From Chersky-840 sp035532735 (GTDB lineage Bacteria > Actinomycetota > Acidimicrobiia > Acidimicrobiales > UBA8190): a DNA stretch of 64,000 bases. Of the stretch, positions 1 through 7,966 are shown piece after piece (the stretch's first letter is position 1; every line of letters begins with the position of its first letter). Below the pieces are notes generated by a model that saw nothing but the letters and a program-made list of their open reading frames with translations, ran no database searches and was not told the DNA's origin. Position numbers and translations under genes: made by a program. Location: NCBI GenBank assembly GCA_035532735.1, contig DATKQM010000024.1:1-64000 (forward strand), in the 5' to 3' direction.

Positions 1-2082
1 ACCGGGCATGTAGAGCTCTCGCCTGACGATCCGAGTGGCGTGCGAGCAGCGGGACGTGGCCGCATTCCATGACGACCATCGAACCGTGCACTGTCCTCGC
101 AGGGCTTGGAAGAACGGTGCGGTCCCTTCGAGCTCGAACACGTCGTACGATCGATCGTCGAAGGCGAGCCGGAGCTGACCTGGAGCCGCAAGAGAATCGG
201 CATCGGTCGTGCCCGAAGTCACCACGTACTTCACCCCGACCCAGCCGTAGTTGGCGATGTGCTCCCGAAATTCCTGCGCCGCCGTCGGTCCGTCGGGCTG
301 CGTTCGTACGTAGCCCGTGAACTCGAGAGGAAAGGTGTTGGTGTCAAGGTTGGTGGTGATGTAGTCGGCCCAGATCTTCGGGACCGGTAGGTCGTTCACG
401 TTGATGGATGCGATGCCGAAGTACGACCCATAATTCGGTGAGATGGGCCCGAACGTATAGAACCGGTTGGTGCCGAGATGATCCTGTAAGAACGCGATCA
501 GCCTGGTGTCGATCTGTCCACTGCGCGGATTGGAGAGCTCGGGTACGACGAACATCCCCGCCACGTCCAGAAACATGACGACACACAACAACGGTGCGGC
601 CACAGGCCAGGAACGAAGGGCACCAACGGCGCCGGCGAAGACGAGGATGATGACGAGGAACGCCCACGCGTCGCTGAGGTTCGCGGCGAGCTCGTGACCC
701 GGAGCTGTGCGGATGTCGCCGAGGTATGACCGGGCTATGTGCACGGCAAGACCGGTCAGGGCCAGGCTCACGAGGGCGGCGCCCGCCACCCACAGTGTGT
801 TGACCCGCCTGTCCATGAGATCGTCGAGGCCCAACATGGCAAGGACCAAGATGGCGAGTTCCCACGACGGCGCCGAGTACGACGAGAACAGGGTCCGGTC
901 GAGGTACGGGATCACTCTGGTCATCTCGTAGGCGATGCCGACGCCGAAGGTCCGCATGAGGGCGAACGTCGCCCAGGCGGCCATGGCGATGCGAACACCC
1001 CGATGGCGTGCTCCGGCCAGTCCCACCAAGGACAGGAAGAGCAGTGAGGTGGTCACGAACCCACCGCCCCAGACGTTGGCGATGGTGCCGGTGGGGTTGT
1101 ACGGGCCGAAGGCGTCTATCGGTCCGAAGGAATAGGGCACGACGAGGAGCGGCCCCGCCGCTCGAGAAAGGGCATCGTCGACGGCCTGGCCGTGGAGACC
1201 GATGTTGGCGTAGGGAGAGTAGGCGTAGACGGCGACGAGCAACGGGGTGGCCAGCAGGAGCCCGACCGCTCCCCCCGTGACGACCTTCGCCGCGAACACC
1301 CGTCGGCGCCGAGGAGACCCCTGGAACAACCGCAACGCGATCCACAGTGCGCCCAGCAAGCCGTCGATGAAGGCGGTTTCCGGGAAACCAGCCACGATCG
1401 ACAGCGCGATCGCCACCGGCACGAGCAGCCACCCGCCTCGCCGACCGTCCTCCGCGGCCCGGAATGCCTGTTCGATGCCGAGGAGCAAGAGGGGCAAGAA
1501 CGCCACGGGGTTGGAGGGGGCGTGGCCCATCCAGGCGAACGTCCCGTTGAGAGCGAACAGCACGCCACCGAGCGTCGCGATCCACCGCCGGAGGCCGAGC
1601 TGGCGCAGGAGAAGGAAGGTGGCGATGCCCGCCGTCGTCTCGAGGATCACGCGGAAGAACACCTGTCCGTTCGGGAGCAAGGTCAACAGTGACGGCGGGA
1701 AGAACGACCCGGCCTGGAACCCCGCGGTCAACGGCGCTCCCACTCCTTCGTAGGGGTTCCACCAGGGGGCCTGACCGCTGAACCAGTCGAGCATGGCGCG
1801 GTGACTCAACGCTTGTCCGCCGAACCCGATGTTCGGATCGACGAACGGGGACCCGGGCAGCGGGCCGGGCGTCGTCTGGGTGGCGACATTGCCGACGATG
1901 TGGATCGGATTGGGGTCGAGCCACCCGAAGAGCACCGGTGCATGGGCGACGACGACAGCAACGACGATGGTCGAGATCGGGAGCCAGACGCCAGAGCGTT
2001 CCTTTTGCTCTTTCCACCGGCCCCACTCGAAGCGGGTTATGGCCGGGGCGGCTCCGGTTGCCGGACCGGTGCGCATGGTCAC
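1..2082 (-). CDS. YfhO-like polytopic membrane protein, 3' end cut by window edge
   Basis: The frame opens at GTG 2082 (ATG at 2076 is an alternative) and stays open to base 1, giving 694 visible residues without a stop. An N-terminal membrane segment lies near residues 33-50. It is followed by an exterior segment with the WNPYEGVGAPL motif (about residues 110-120), typical of YfhO-family proteins, then many hydrophobic spans. The C-terminal part ends in sight with RRELYMPG, also characteristic of this family just before its end. YfhO proteins are GT-C-like membrane proteins linked to glycosylation of wall polymers in Firmicutes; the role here is inferred. The GTG overlaps the TGA of the upstream membrane gene (GTGA), so the two are probably translationally coupled. 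Only the last residues lie beyond the edge. Confidence 0.8.
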   Translation of the reverse strand, partial: MTMRTGPATGAAPAITRFEWGRWKEQKERSGVWLPISTIVVAVVVAHAPVLFGWLDPNPIHIVGNVATQTTPGPLPGSPFVDPNIGFGGQALSHRAMLDWFSGQAPWWNPYEGVGAPLTAGFQAGSFFPPSLLTLLPNGQVFFRVILETTAGIATFLLLRQLGLRRWIATLGGVLFALNGTFAWMGHAPSNPVAFLPLLLLGIEQAFRAAEDGRRGGWLLVPVAIALSIVAGFPETAFIDGLLGALWIALRLFQGSPRRRRVFAAKVVTGGAVGLLLATPLLVAVYAYSPYANIGLHGQAVDDALSRAAGPLLVVPYSFGPIDAFGPYNPTGTIANVWGGGFVTTSLLFLSLVGLAGARHRGVRIAMAAWATFALMRTFGVGIAYEMTRVIPYLDRTLFSSYSAPSWELAILVLAMLGLDDLMDRRVNTLWVAGAALVSLALTGLAVHIARSYLGDIRTAPGHELAANLSDAWAFLVIILVFAGAVGALRSWPVAAPLLCVVMFLDVAGMFVVPELSNPRSGQIDTRLIAFLQDHLGTNRFYTFGPISPNYGSYFGIASINVNDLPVPKIWADYITTNLDTNTFPLEFTGYVRTQPDGPTAAQEFREHIANYGWVGVKYVVTSGTTDADSLAAPGQLRLAFDDRSYDVFELEGTAPFFQALRGQCTVRWSSWNAATSRCSHATRIVRRELYMPG

Positions 2083-4034
2083 CTGGTCGCAACCCTGATG
2101 CTGTAGAAGCTCACCACATAGTGCGATGTGCCCTGAGCCATCCCCGCACCACTCAGTTCGAACGTAGAGATCCCATCCGGCACGAACGGGGCTGTGTACC
2201 CCGTCGACGAAGCGGGACGGAGGAGGTGGAGGTCCCCGGCCGTTCCTACGATGAATCGGTCCCGCTGCCCGGAAGCGGTCATGAACATGATGGGTGGCTT
2301 CAAGACGACAGCGGCGAACTCGTAGGTGATGGGCAAGGGGAGAGACTCGAAACGAGCGACCACCATCGTCCCGGGAGAAGCGGCGGGTACCTTCACCGGT
2401 CTCCCGACGGTCGCCGTCTCTCTGGCCATGAGCCGAGGGGCCCCACACCGGTCCGGCACTCGTGTGAGGACCTGCCACGCCGCGCTGGCGTCGACCTGCA
2501 CGTACCGACACACCGAAGTCACCGTCGTCGTGGGTGGCTCGAAGGCTGGATTTCTTCCGTCGATCGCGGCGGGCGCTTGCTGCAAGATGCGCGTCGGGGC
2601 TTGGCGCGACTCCAGAAAGTCAGAGTCCAATACGTCAAGACTCGTCGTGTAGGCAGAGTATGTCTGAAGCACAGGCTCGGGATCCCAGTGGACCGACGGA
2701 TAGGCCCATGCCACGCTGTTCTCCCAAGGCTCAATGGCCACGGAATGGCCGTTGAGCTCGTCGAGCATGGCGGAGCTCAGACCGTAGGTCTGACGCATCT
2801 GATCTCTGGCGGCATTGACAGTCAAATTCCGAAGCTGACGTGTGGCGATGGTATTCAGTTGATGGCCAAATCCATGCGCGTCGGCCGAGAACGCCAGCAC
2901 ATTCGGAGGAATGGCTCCGGCGGCCGACCACGCCAACACGGCGACAACGGCCACGGCTGTCACATAGAGCACGCGAGATCGAGGCAACGAGAATTCACAC
3001 ACGGCCACGGTCACGAACATCAGTCCGAAGAAGATGAGGTCGTGAGCGTCGTGCCGGACGAATCCCTCTTTCAACGCCCACCATGTGTATCCGACCAAGA
3101 TGAGGGCTGTCCCCACTTGTTCTCGCCTGCTGGCTGATCGGACCCCGAAGAATGTCAACGTGGCGATGATGACAAGGACTGCGACGGCATAGAACCACTC
3201 GTCGGTGCGACCCATCTCCAACTGCATCGCACCCGAGTAGCCGCTTGCGATGGCGGCGCCATACCGGAAATAGGCGGGAAGCGAACCGAGACCGTTGCCG
3301 GTGGCCAACCACGTCACGATCAAGACGAAGGCGAAGACAACGGCCGAGCCGGCCGCCTCGAGTACCCGCGCCCTTCCTCGCCCCAGAGCAACGATGACCA
3401 CCACGATCCCCAGTGGGACCAGCCCGTCCGCGAATTTGATGAAGAACCCCAGGGCACTCACCGTGATGAGGACGGTGACCAGAAGGCGGCGGACAGAGGT
3501 CTGCTGTTGGCGAAGGGCCAGGATGCCCAGGAGAATTGTGGGCGCCATCAGAAGGTCGCCGGGATCGACCAGCGCAATGGCTGTTGCACCGATTCCGTAG
3601 CTGACGAGGGCGGCAGGAATCAGCGGCAACGTGGCCCGACAGAATCGGAACAGCAAGGTGAACAGTGCCCACAAAACGACGAACTGGTAGACGAACGCCA
3701 GCGCCGCGGTCGAGCCGAAGTAGAGCGTGCGGACCGTGAGGAACCCCAAAGGGCCATAGGTGAAATCGAGGTTGGGCCCCCACGCAATGTGTTTGACCGC
3801 GGCCGAAGCCAGTCCGAACCCCCACGACTGGTCAAGCCCGGTGGCGGGGGAAAGAGAGAGCACCGGCCACGCTGCCACAGTGAAGACCGCACCAACAGCC
3901 GCCGCGCTGGTGATCGGGTTGGTCCAGAGTGCGGTACTCCATGTCGTCGTGCGACGCGCCAATCGAGTCACGTGACCGAGGCTTGGTCGTTGGCGTTGCT
4001 CTCGACTGCTCTGCCGTACGTCAGAAATGGTCAT
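2079..4034 (-). CDS. Polytopic membrane protein of unknown function
   Basis: 651 residues. The basic N-terminus (about 30 residues) is cytoplasmic, followed by roughly ten hydrophobic spans up to residue 380 and a soluble C-terminal domain of about 250 residues, presumably exterior. A conserved-looking loop after the first span reads SWGFGLASAAVKHIAWGPN then FTYGPLGFL, resembling the substrate-side loop of GT-C-type transferases; I do not recognise a named family. It is the first gene of a leftward two-gene unit with the YfhO-like gene (4-bp overlap) and diverges from a GT2 glycosyltransferase. A role in surface-polysaccharide or lipid-linked sugar assembly is inference. The ATG at 4034 is chosen because the Arg/Gln-rich start fits a cytoplasmic tail. 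Confidence 0.75.
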   Translation of the reverse strand: MTISDVRQSSREQRQRPSLGHVTRLARRTTTWSTALWTNPITSAAAVGAVFTVAAWPVLSLSPATGLDQSWGFGLASAAVKHIAWGPNLDFTYGPLGFLTVRTLYFGSTAALAFVYQFVVLWALFTLLFRFCRATLPLIPAALVSYGIGATAIALVDPGDLLMAPTILLGILALRQQQTSVRRLLVTVLITVSALGFFIKFADGLVPLGIVVVIVALGRGRARVLEAAGSAVVFAFVLIVTWLATGNGLGSLPAYFRYGAAIASGYSGAMQLEMGRTDEWFYAVAVLVIIATLTFFGVRSASRREQVGTALILVGYTWWALKEGFVRHDAHDLIFFGLMFVTVAVCEFSLPRSRVLYVTAVAVVAVLAWSAAGAIPPNVLAFSADAHGFGHQLNTIATRQLRNLTVNAARDQMRQTYGLSSAMLDELNGHSVAIEPWENSVAWAYPSVHWDPEPVLQTYSAYTTSLDVLDSDFLESRQAPTRILQQAPAAIDGRNPAFEPPTTTVTSVCRYVQVDASAAWQVLTRVPDRCGAPRLMARETATVGRPVKVPAASPGTMVVARFESLPLPITYEFAAVVLKPPIMFMTASGQRDRFIVGTAGDLHLLRPASSTGYTAPFVPDGISTFELSGAGMAQGTSHYVVSFYSIRVATR

Positions 4035-4057
4035 GGTCCCTCATGGGTCGAGGGACC
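4035..4057 (-). promoter_or_regulatory. Hairpin directly before a start codon
   Basis: On the minus strand a perfect 7-bp stem (GGTCCCT/AGGGACC, 9-nt loop) ends immediately before ATG 4034 and occupies the place where a Shine-Dalgarno would sit; no other SD is visible. It could gate translation of the membrane-protein operon. Function not shown. Confidence 0.3.
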
Positions 4058-4453
4058 GCGCCAACACCTCGCGGGTGCGGCACAACACATTGAGGGCTCC
4101 AGGGCTCGAAGTCGATGAGTCGTGGTTGACCCACCGGGGCCCGCTCGCCATGCGCGCCAAGAATAACGGCGGACACCGTGGCCAACGTGAACCCAGGGCA
4201 CGTCTCCGATCCGGACGCGCGCCCGGCAGACGGCATCGTACGCGATCGAATCCGACTGAGACGAGCTTGACTCGCACCCGAAGGTTTGAGAACCTCGAGA
4301 TCACAGCGCCGGAGGCTAACCTGCCCGGAGACGCTATTTCGCTCTGTGAGGGGGAGCGCAAACTTGGTCTCGGTGGACCGTTCCGGGCGGGTGGGGCGAG
4401 CCGGCCCGAGGCGCCTTGCCCCCCGAGATCGGAACGGATCCGACATCCACACC
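4058..4453. other. Divergent intergenic region, no gene seen
   Basis: About 400 bases between the leftward membrane operon and the rightward glycosyltransferase. Frames through it are open but rich in Arg/Pro with no family resemblance. A weak rightward -35-like TTGACT sits near 4267. The region must hold the divergent promoters, but I cannot place them with confidence. Confidence 0.4.
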
Positions 4454-5266
4454 ATGACCTCGCAGCATCTGATGGCCGAGCAAGACACCCCCGGTGTCGA
4501 CGGCGCGACGGACATGTCCCGGTCAGGTGACCTAACAAGGCGACGTTCCCGAGTCTGTGTCGTCGTCCCCGCCTTCAACGAAGCGCGGTCCATCACCCGA
4601 GTCATCGGGCGCCTCCGTATGGTCGTCCCCGATGCCCACATCGTGGTCGTGGACGACGATTCAGACGACGACACTGCCATGCGCGCCCTGCGATCGGGAG
4701 CCACGGTCATCACGCTCCCGGTCAACCTCGGCATCGGAGGGGCGGTGCAGGCCGGCTACCTCTATGCCTTGCGCCAGGGATTCGACCTCGCCATCCAGGT
4801 CGACGGGGACGATCAGCACGACCCCGCCGAGATCGACAGGCTGCTCGACCCCATCCGCAGCCGTCGGGCCGAGATGACGGTGGGGTCGCGGTGGCTCGGG
4901 CGCGGGGACTACGTGGCGCCGGCCGGCCGCCGGATCGCCATGCGACTCCTGGCCGCCCTGGTCCGATGGAGGACCGGCGACACCTTCACCGACACCACGT
5001 CGGGCTTTCGGGCCGTGGGCCCCCAGGGCATCGCCCTGTTCGCCCGGACCTACCCCACCGACTTCCCCGAGGTCGAATCATTGGTCCTGGCCTGCCGCCA
5101 CGGATTGCGGGTGGAGGAGGTGCCGGTCCGGATGGCCCCGAGAAGCCACGGACAGTCCAGCATCGCCGGACTGCGCTCCGCTTACTACATGGCACGGGTG
5201 ACCGTCGCGCTCGTCATCGGTAGCTTGAACCGCAAGGGCACGTCGAAGGGCAAGGAGGCCTCATGA
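4454..5266 (+). CDS. GT2 family glycosyltransferase (dolichol-phosphate mannosyltransferase-like)
   Basis: 270 residues from ATG 4454; ATG 4472 and 4514 are equally possible because none has a good SD, and the frame extends upstream to 4286 with non-family sequence. GT-A fold signatures are clear: VVVPAFNEA near residue 36, VVVDDDSDDDT, the nucleotide-sugar DxD region QVDGDDQHDP, and TDTTSGFRA in the acceptor region. Members transfer a sugar from a nucleotide donor to a polyprenyl phosphate or glycan. It lacks the two C-terminal membrane spans of GtrB-type enzymes; the overlapping DUF2304 gene probably supplies membrane anchoring. The last bases form an ATGA overlap with that gene. Confidence 0.85.
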   Translation: MTSQHLMAEQDTPGVDGATDMSRSGDLTRRRSRVCVVVPAFNEARSITRVIGRLRMVVPDAHIVVVDDDSDDDTAMRALRSGATVITLPVNLGIGGAVQAGYLYALRQGFDLAIQVDGDDQHDPAEIDRLLDPIRSRRAEMTVGSRWLGRGDYVAPAGRRIAMRLLAALVRWRTGDTFTDTTSGFRAVGPQGIALFARTYPTDFPEVESLVLACRHGLRVEEVPVRMAPRSHGQSSIAGLRSAYYMARVTVALVIGSLNRKGTSKGKEAS

Positions 5267-5679
5267 GAGCGATCGTGTTGGCGATGGTCCTGAGTGTGGG
5301 CTTCCTCGTGGTGTCGGTGGTGGCCATGCGGCGCCGACAACTGCGCGAACAGGCTGCGTTGCTGTGGTTGTCGGTGAGCTTCGTCATGGTCCTGGTGAGC
5401 GCCACACTCCCGATCCACCTCCTCGATCGAGTGTCGCACCTCGTCGGGATCGCGTACGCCCCCGACCTCGTGCTGCTGCTGGCGGTGCTGTTCCTCATGG
5501 TGCTCGTCTTCCATCTCTCGTTGAGCCTCGCCCGACTGTCGGCCCGACAGACCGCGTTGGCACAGGAGATCGGGCTCATGACCGCCATGACTCCGATGAG
5601 GGGCGTTGTCGGGCCCGACACCACCGAGGTCGACGAGCAACCGCGGGGCGGTCCCGAGTCGACGGCTCCTCCCGGCTGA
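5263..5679 (+). CDS. DUF2304 small membrane protein
   Basis: 138 residues with three hydrophobic segments (about 3-22, 32-55 and 66-90), each separated by basic turns, then a polar tail. Length and pattern match DUF2304 proteins, which typically sit next to GT2 glycosyltransferases in actinobacteria. The ATG overlaps the TGA of the transferase (ATGA), so the two are made together and probably form a membrane complex. The exact function of DUF2304 is unknown. Confidence 0.8.
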   Translation: MRAIVLAMVLSVGFLVVSVVAMRRRQLREQAALLWLSVSFVMVLVSATLPIHLLDRVSHLVGIAYAPDLVLLLAVLFLMVLVFHLSLSLARLSARQTALAQEIGLMTAMTPMRGVVGPDTTEVDEQPRGGPESTAPPG

Positions 5680-5701
5680 CCCATACGCCGCGCGCAACGA
5701 C

Positions 5702-6670
5702 TCACAACAAGGTGGCGGCCAATCCGTCGAGGATGTCGTCCTCGGAAACCAGGCATGCGTCCCGGTCGAATCCGTCCATCACCGCGTCCAGGATGAGGAC
5801 ACCGCCTGCGATGACATCGGCCCGCCCCTCCACCATCCCCGGGCGGGCCAATCGAGCCCGGCTGTCTTCGGCGACGAGCGTCTCCAACCAGTGCGCCACC
5901 TTGTCGCGACCGAGAACCAGGTGGTGGACGGCCTCGCGCTGGTAGCGGGCCAATCGCTGATCGAGCGCAGCCAGGGTCGACACCGTGCCGGCCAGGCCGA
6001 TGAGCAGGCCTCCCGGCGCCAAGGGGGGGAGCTCCGCACGGGCGCGGGCCAACTGTGCGTCGACCGTGCGGCGCGCCCGGGACAGCTCGTCGGGCCACGG
6101 CGGGTCGTGATGCAAGAAACGCTCGGTCACCCGGACGCATCCGACATCGAGCGAGACCGCCGCCACCGACGCCGGCGCGCCGCGGGGTCCGCTCGGCGCC
6201 AGCTCGCTGGCCACGAGCTCGCCGGCCACGAGCTCGGTGGACCCCCCGCCGATGTCGACGACGAGCACTGGGCCGGGGCCGAGCGCCTCGTGGGGGACAT
6301 GGGCGGTGGCGCCGGCGAAGGAGAGCGCACCCTCTTCGAGCCCGGTCAGGATCTCGGGGGGGACGCCGGTGACATCGAGCGAGGCGGAGAGGAACTCCTC
6401 GGCGTTGGTGGCGTCTCGCGCCGCCGAGGTGGCCACCAGGCGGGCTCGGACCACACCGTGGCGGTCCATGACGGTCCGATAGTCCGTGAGGACCGACACC
6501 GTGCGCGCCACGGCCTCGGGGGACAGCCGGTGCGTGGCGTCGACGCCCTCACCCAGGCGGGTGATCCGCATGAGCCGCTCGAGCACGGTCCCGTCGGTGC
6601 CGACGACGAGCAGCCTCGTCGAGTTCGTCCCGCAGTCGAGCGCGGCGACGGGCCCGGCACGCTCATCCAT
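5702..6670 (-). CDS. Ppx/GppA-family phosphatase
   Basis: 322 residues from ATG 6670; the frame continues upstream but only as a shadow of the preceding gene. The ASKHA-fold phosphate-1 motif VAALDCGTNSTRLLV lies near the N-terminus, and a second phosphate-binding motif (VVDIGGGSTEL) near residue 140. Family members hydrolyse inorganic polyphosphate to phosphate and/or pppGpp to ppGpp; the short length without a C-terminal HD domain matches actinobacterial Ppx1/Ppx2 forms. It is the last gene of the eno-ftsB-DUF501-ppx unit and overlaps the DUF501 gene by 8 bases. Confidence 0.88.
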   Translation of the reverse strand: MDERAGPVAALDCGTNSTRLLVVGTDGTVLERLMRITRLGEGVDATHRLSPEAVARTVSVLTDYRTVMDRHGVVRARLVATSAARDATNAEEFLSASLDVTGVPPEILTGLEEGALSFAGATAHVPHEALGPGPVLVVDIGGGSTELVAGELVASELAPSGPRGAPASVAAVSLDVGCVRVTERFLHHDPPWPDELSRARRTVDAQLARARAELPPLAPGGLLIGLAGTVSTLAALDQRLARYQREAVHHLVLGRDKVAHWLETLVAEDSRARLARPGMVEGRADVIAGGVLILDAVMDGFDRDACLVSEDDILDGLAATLL

Positions 6671-7211
6671 GGTCGTCCTCACCAGTCGGTGTGCTGGACA
6701 CGAACTCTGCCACGTCGAGGTGAAGCTCCCCCACCGTCCAGCGACCCACCGGGTCGTCGCCGCCCGCCAGGAACCACGCCACATGGGCGTGGAGGCACTT
6801 GACCCCTTGGCGCGTACCGCCCACCCCGCCTGACGGACGGGGACCGGTGTGTCGGGCCGGGAGGCGACGATCCCGTGCCGCACCGTAGCGGGCATGGGCC
6901 GCGGCGAGGGTCTCGGGTTCGACGACCGCCTCGGCCCGCCGGACACCGCCACCGGCCTCGAGCCTGCTCACCGCGTCGCGCACCTCCGCGTCGACGAGCC
7001 AGTACAGCGTGGGCATGGGCCGGCCGTCGTCGAGAAACGGTGCGTTCTCGATGACAGCCGGAGTCCCGTCGAGGCGGCGCACGACGACGGTGAACTCCCC
7101 TGCCGGCGACCGACCGAGGAGACGGGCCACCGCCTCCCGATCGGGCTCACCGAACGGGTGCGGAGGAGTGGTCAGTTCCAGAACTCCAGGGTCCGGACGA
7201 CCCGACCCCAA
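6663..7211 (-). CDS. DUF501 family protein
   Basis: 182 residues. The conserved DUF501 core is visible: REAVARLLGR near the start, APFLDDGRPMPTLYWL in the middle, and GGVGGTRQGVKCLHAH followed by FLAGGDDPVG near the C-terminus. The two His and one Cys in KCLHAH suggest a metal site, which is my inference. Function is unknown, but in actinobacteria it is almost always next to ftsB and ppx. The only in-frame start upstream of the domain is TTG 7211, which lies inside the ftsB 3' end (40-base overlap); SD is poor, so the start is uncertain. Confidence 0.85.
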   Translation of the reverse strand: MGSGRPDPGVLELTTPPHPFGEPDREAVARLLGRSPAGEFTVVVRRLDGTPAVIENAPFLDDGRPMPTLYWLVDAEVRDAVSRLEAGGGVRRAEAVVEPETLAAAHARYGAARDRRLPARHTGPRPSGGVGGTRQGVKCLHAHVAWFLAGGDDPVGRWTVGELHLDVAEFVSSTPTGEDDHG

Positions 7212-7966
7212 TAGCTGTGGGGCTCGGGCGGCGCGGGCCCGCTGCCGGCGACCGAACTGCCACCGTCTGAGCCGCCGCCCCCGGCAGGCGCGGAGCCCGA
7301 CGCATGGGACGAGCTCGCCGCCGTGGCGGGAGCCACCACCCCGATCAGCGCCTGGGACCGGGCCGATCCCGGCACGACGGGCGGCCCGTTGAGCGGAACC
7401 TGGCCCGATGCCGCCAGGGCGGAGCGCGACGGGCTCGAGGAGGGAAGGATGTCGTAGACCCGTTGGCCTTTGGCCACGAATCCGTAGTCCTGTCGGGCCA
7501 GGTTGCTGACCGTGGCGGGGTTGGAGAGGTCCTCGACCTGGCGGCCGAGGATCTCGTTCTCCGCCTCCACGGTGGTGAGTTCATGCGCGGTGCTCGACAG
7601 CGCGGAGCGTTGCGAGAGCAGTCCGCCGATGGGGAAGCTCGTGAGCAGGACGATGCACGCGAACACGATCGCCCCGATGAGCATGGTCCGGGCCCGTCGT
7701 CGCTCGAGCGACAGCGTGGCCCGACCGCCTCTCCACCGGGCCACCAACGCCACCAGTGCCGCGGTCGATGACGAAACCGCTACGCGCGGGCGCGGCACAT
7801 GGAGTTGGGGTCGCGGCACGTGGAGATGGGGTCGGGGGATGTGGAGATGGGGCCGGAGTACATGGAGATGGGACCTCGGCAACCGCGAGGTGGCCTGCAC
7901 ATGCCGACGGTGGCGGCGCGCTCGCTTGGCGGCGTGCTGGGGCTGACGTCTCACCCGGCTGAGCAT
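7172..7966 (-). CDS. ftsB: FtsB/DivIC-type septum formation initiator with long His-rich N-terminal extension
   Basis: 264 residues from ATG 7966, which overlaps the enolase TGA (TGATG); GTG 7969 also fits. Residues 1-62 are a basic tail with four copies of a heptad of the form P-H-L-H-V-P-R. A single membrane span lies at about 95-115, followed by a short coiled coil (ELTTVEAENEILGRQVEDL) and LARQDYGFVAKGQ, the conserved DivIC/FtsB sequence. A Ser/Gly-rich periplasmic tail follows. FtsB bridges FtsL and FtsQ in the divisome at the septum. Typical homologues are 100-200 residues, and an internal ATG just before the span would give a 170-residue product without the repeats, so the extension may not be translated. 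Confidence 0.82.
   Translation of the reverse strand: MLSRVRRQPQHAAKRARRHRRHVQATSRLPRSHLHVLRPHLHIPRPHLHVPRPQLHVPRPRVAVSSSTAALVALVARWRGGRATLSLERRRARTMLIGAIVFACIVLLTSFPIGGLLSQRSALSSTAHELTTVEAENEILGRQVEDLSNPATVSNLARQDYGFVAKGQRVYDILPSSSPSRSALAASGQVPLNGPPVVPGSARSQALIGVVAPATAASSSHASGSAPAGGGGSDGGSSVAGSGPAPPEPHSYWGRVVRTLEFWN
7790..7873 (-). repeat. Four tandem 21-bp repeats encoding a His-rich heptapeptide
   Basis: Four consecutive, slightly diverged 21-bp units in frame with ftsB encode SHLHVLR, PHLHIPR, PHLHVPR and PQLHVPR. The exact multiple of three preserves the reading frame, which argues that the region is translated or was until recently. Confidence 0.85.

Noticed and set aside
344..2092. 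Long leftward frame of 582 codons, starting ten bases before the YfhO-like gene
   Set aside because: Its product is Arg/Pro/His-rich with no membrane pattern; the neighbouring frame on the same strand has YfhO motifs and codon-typical third positions.
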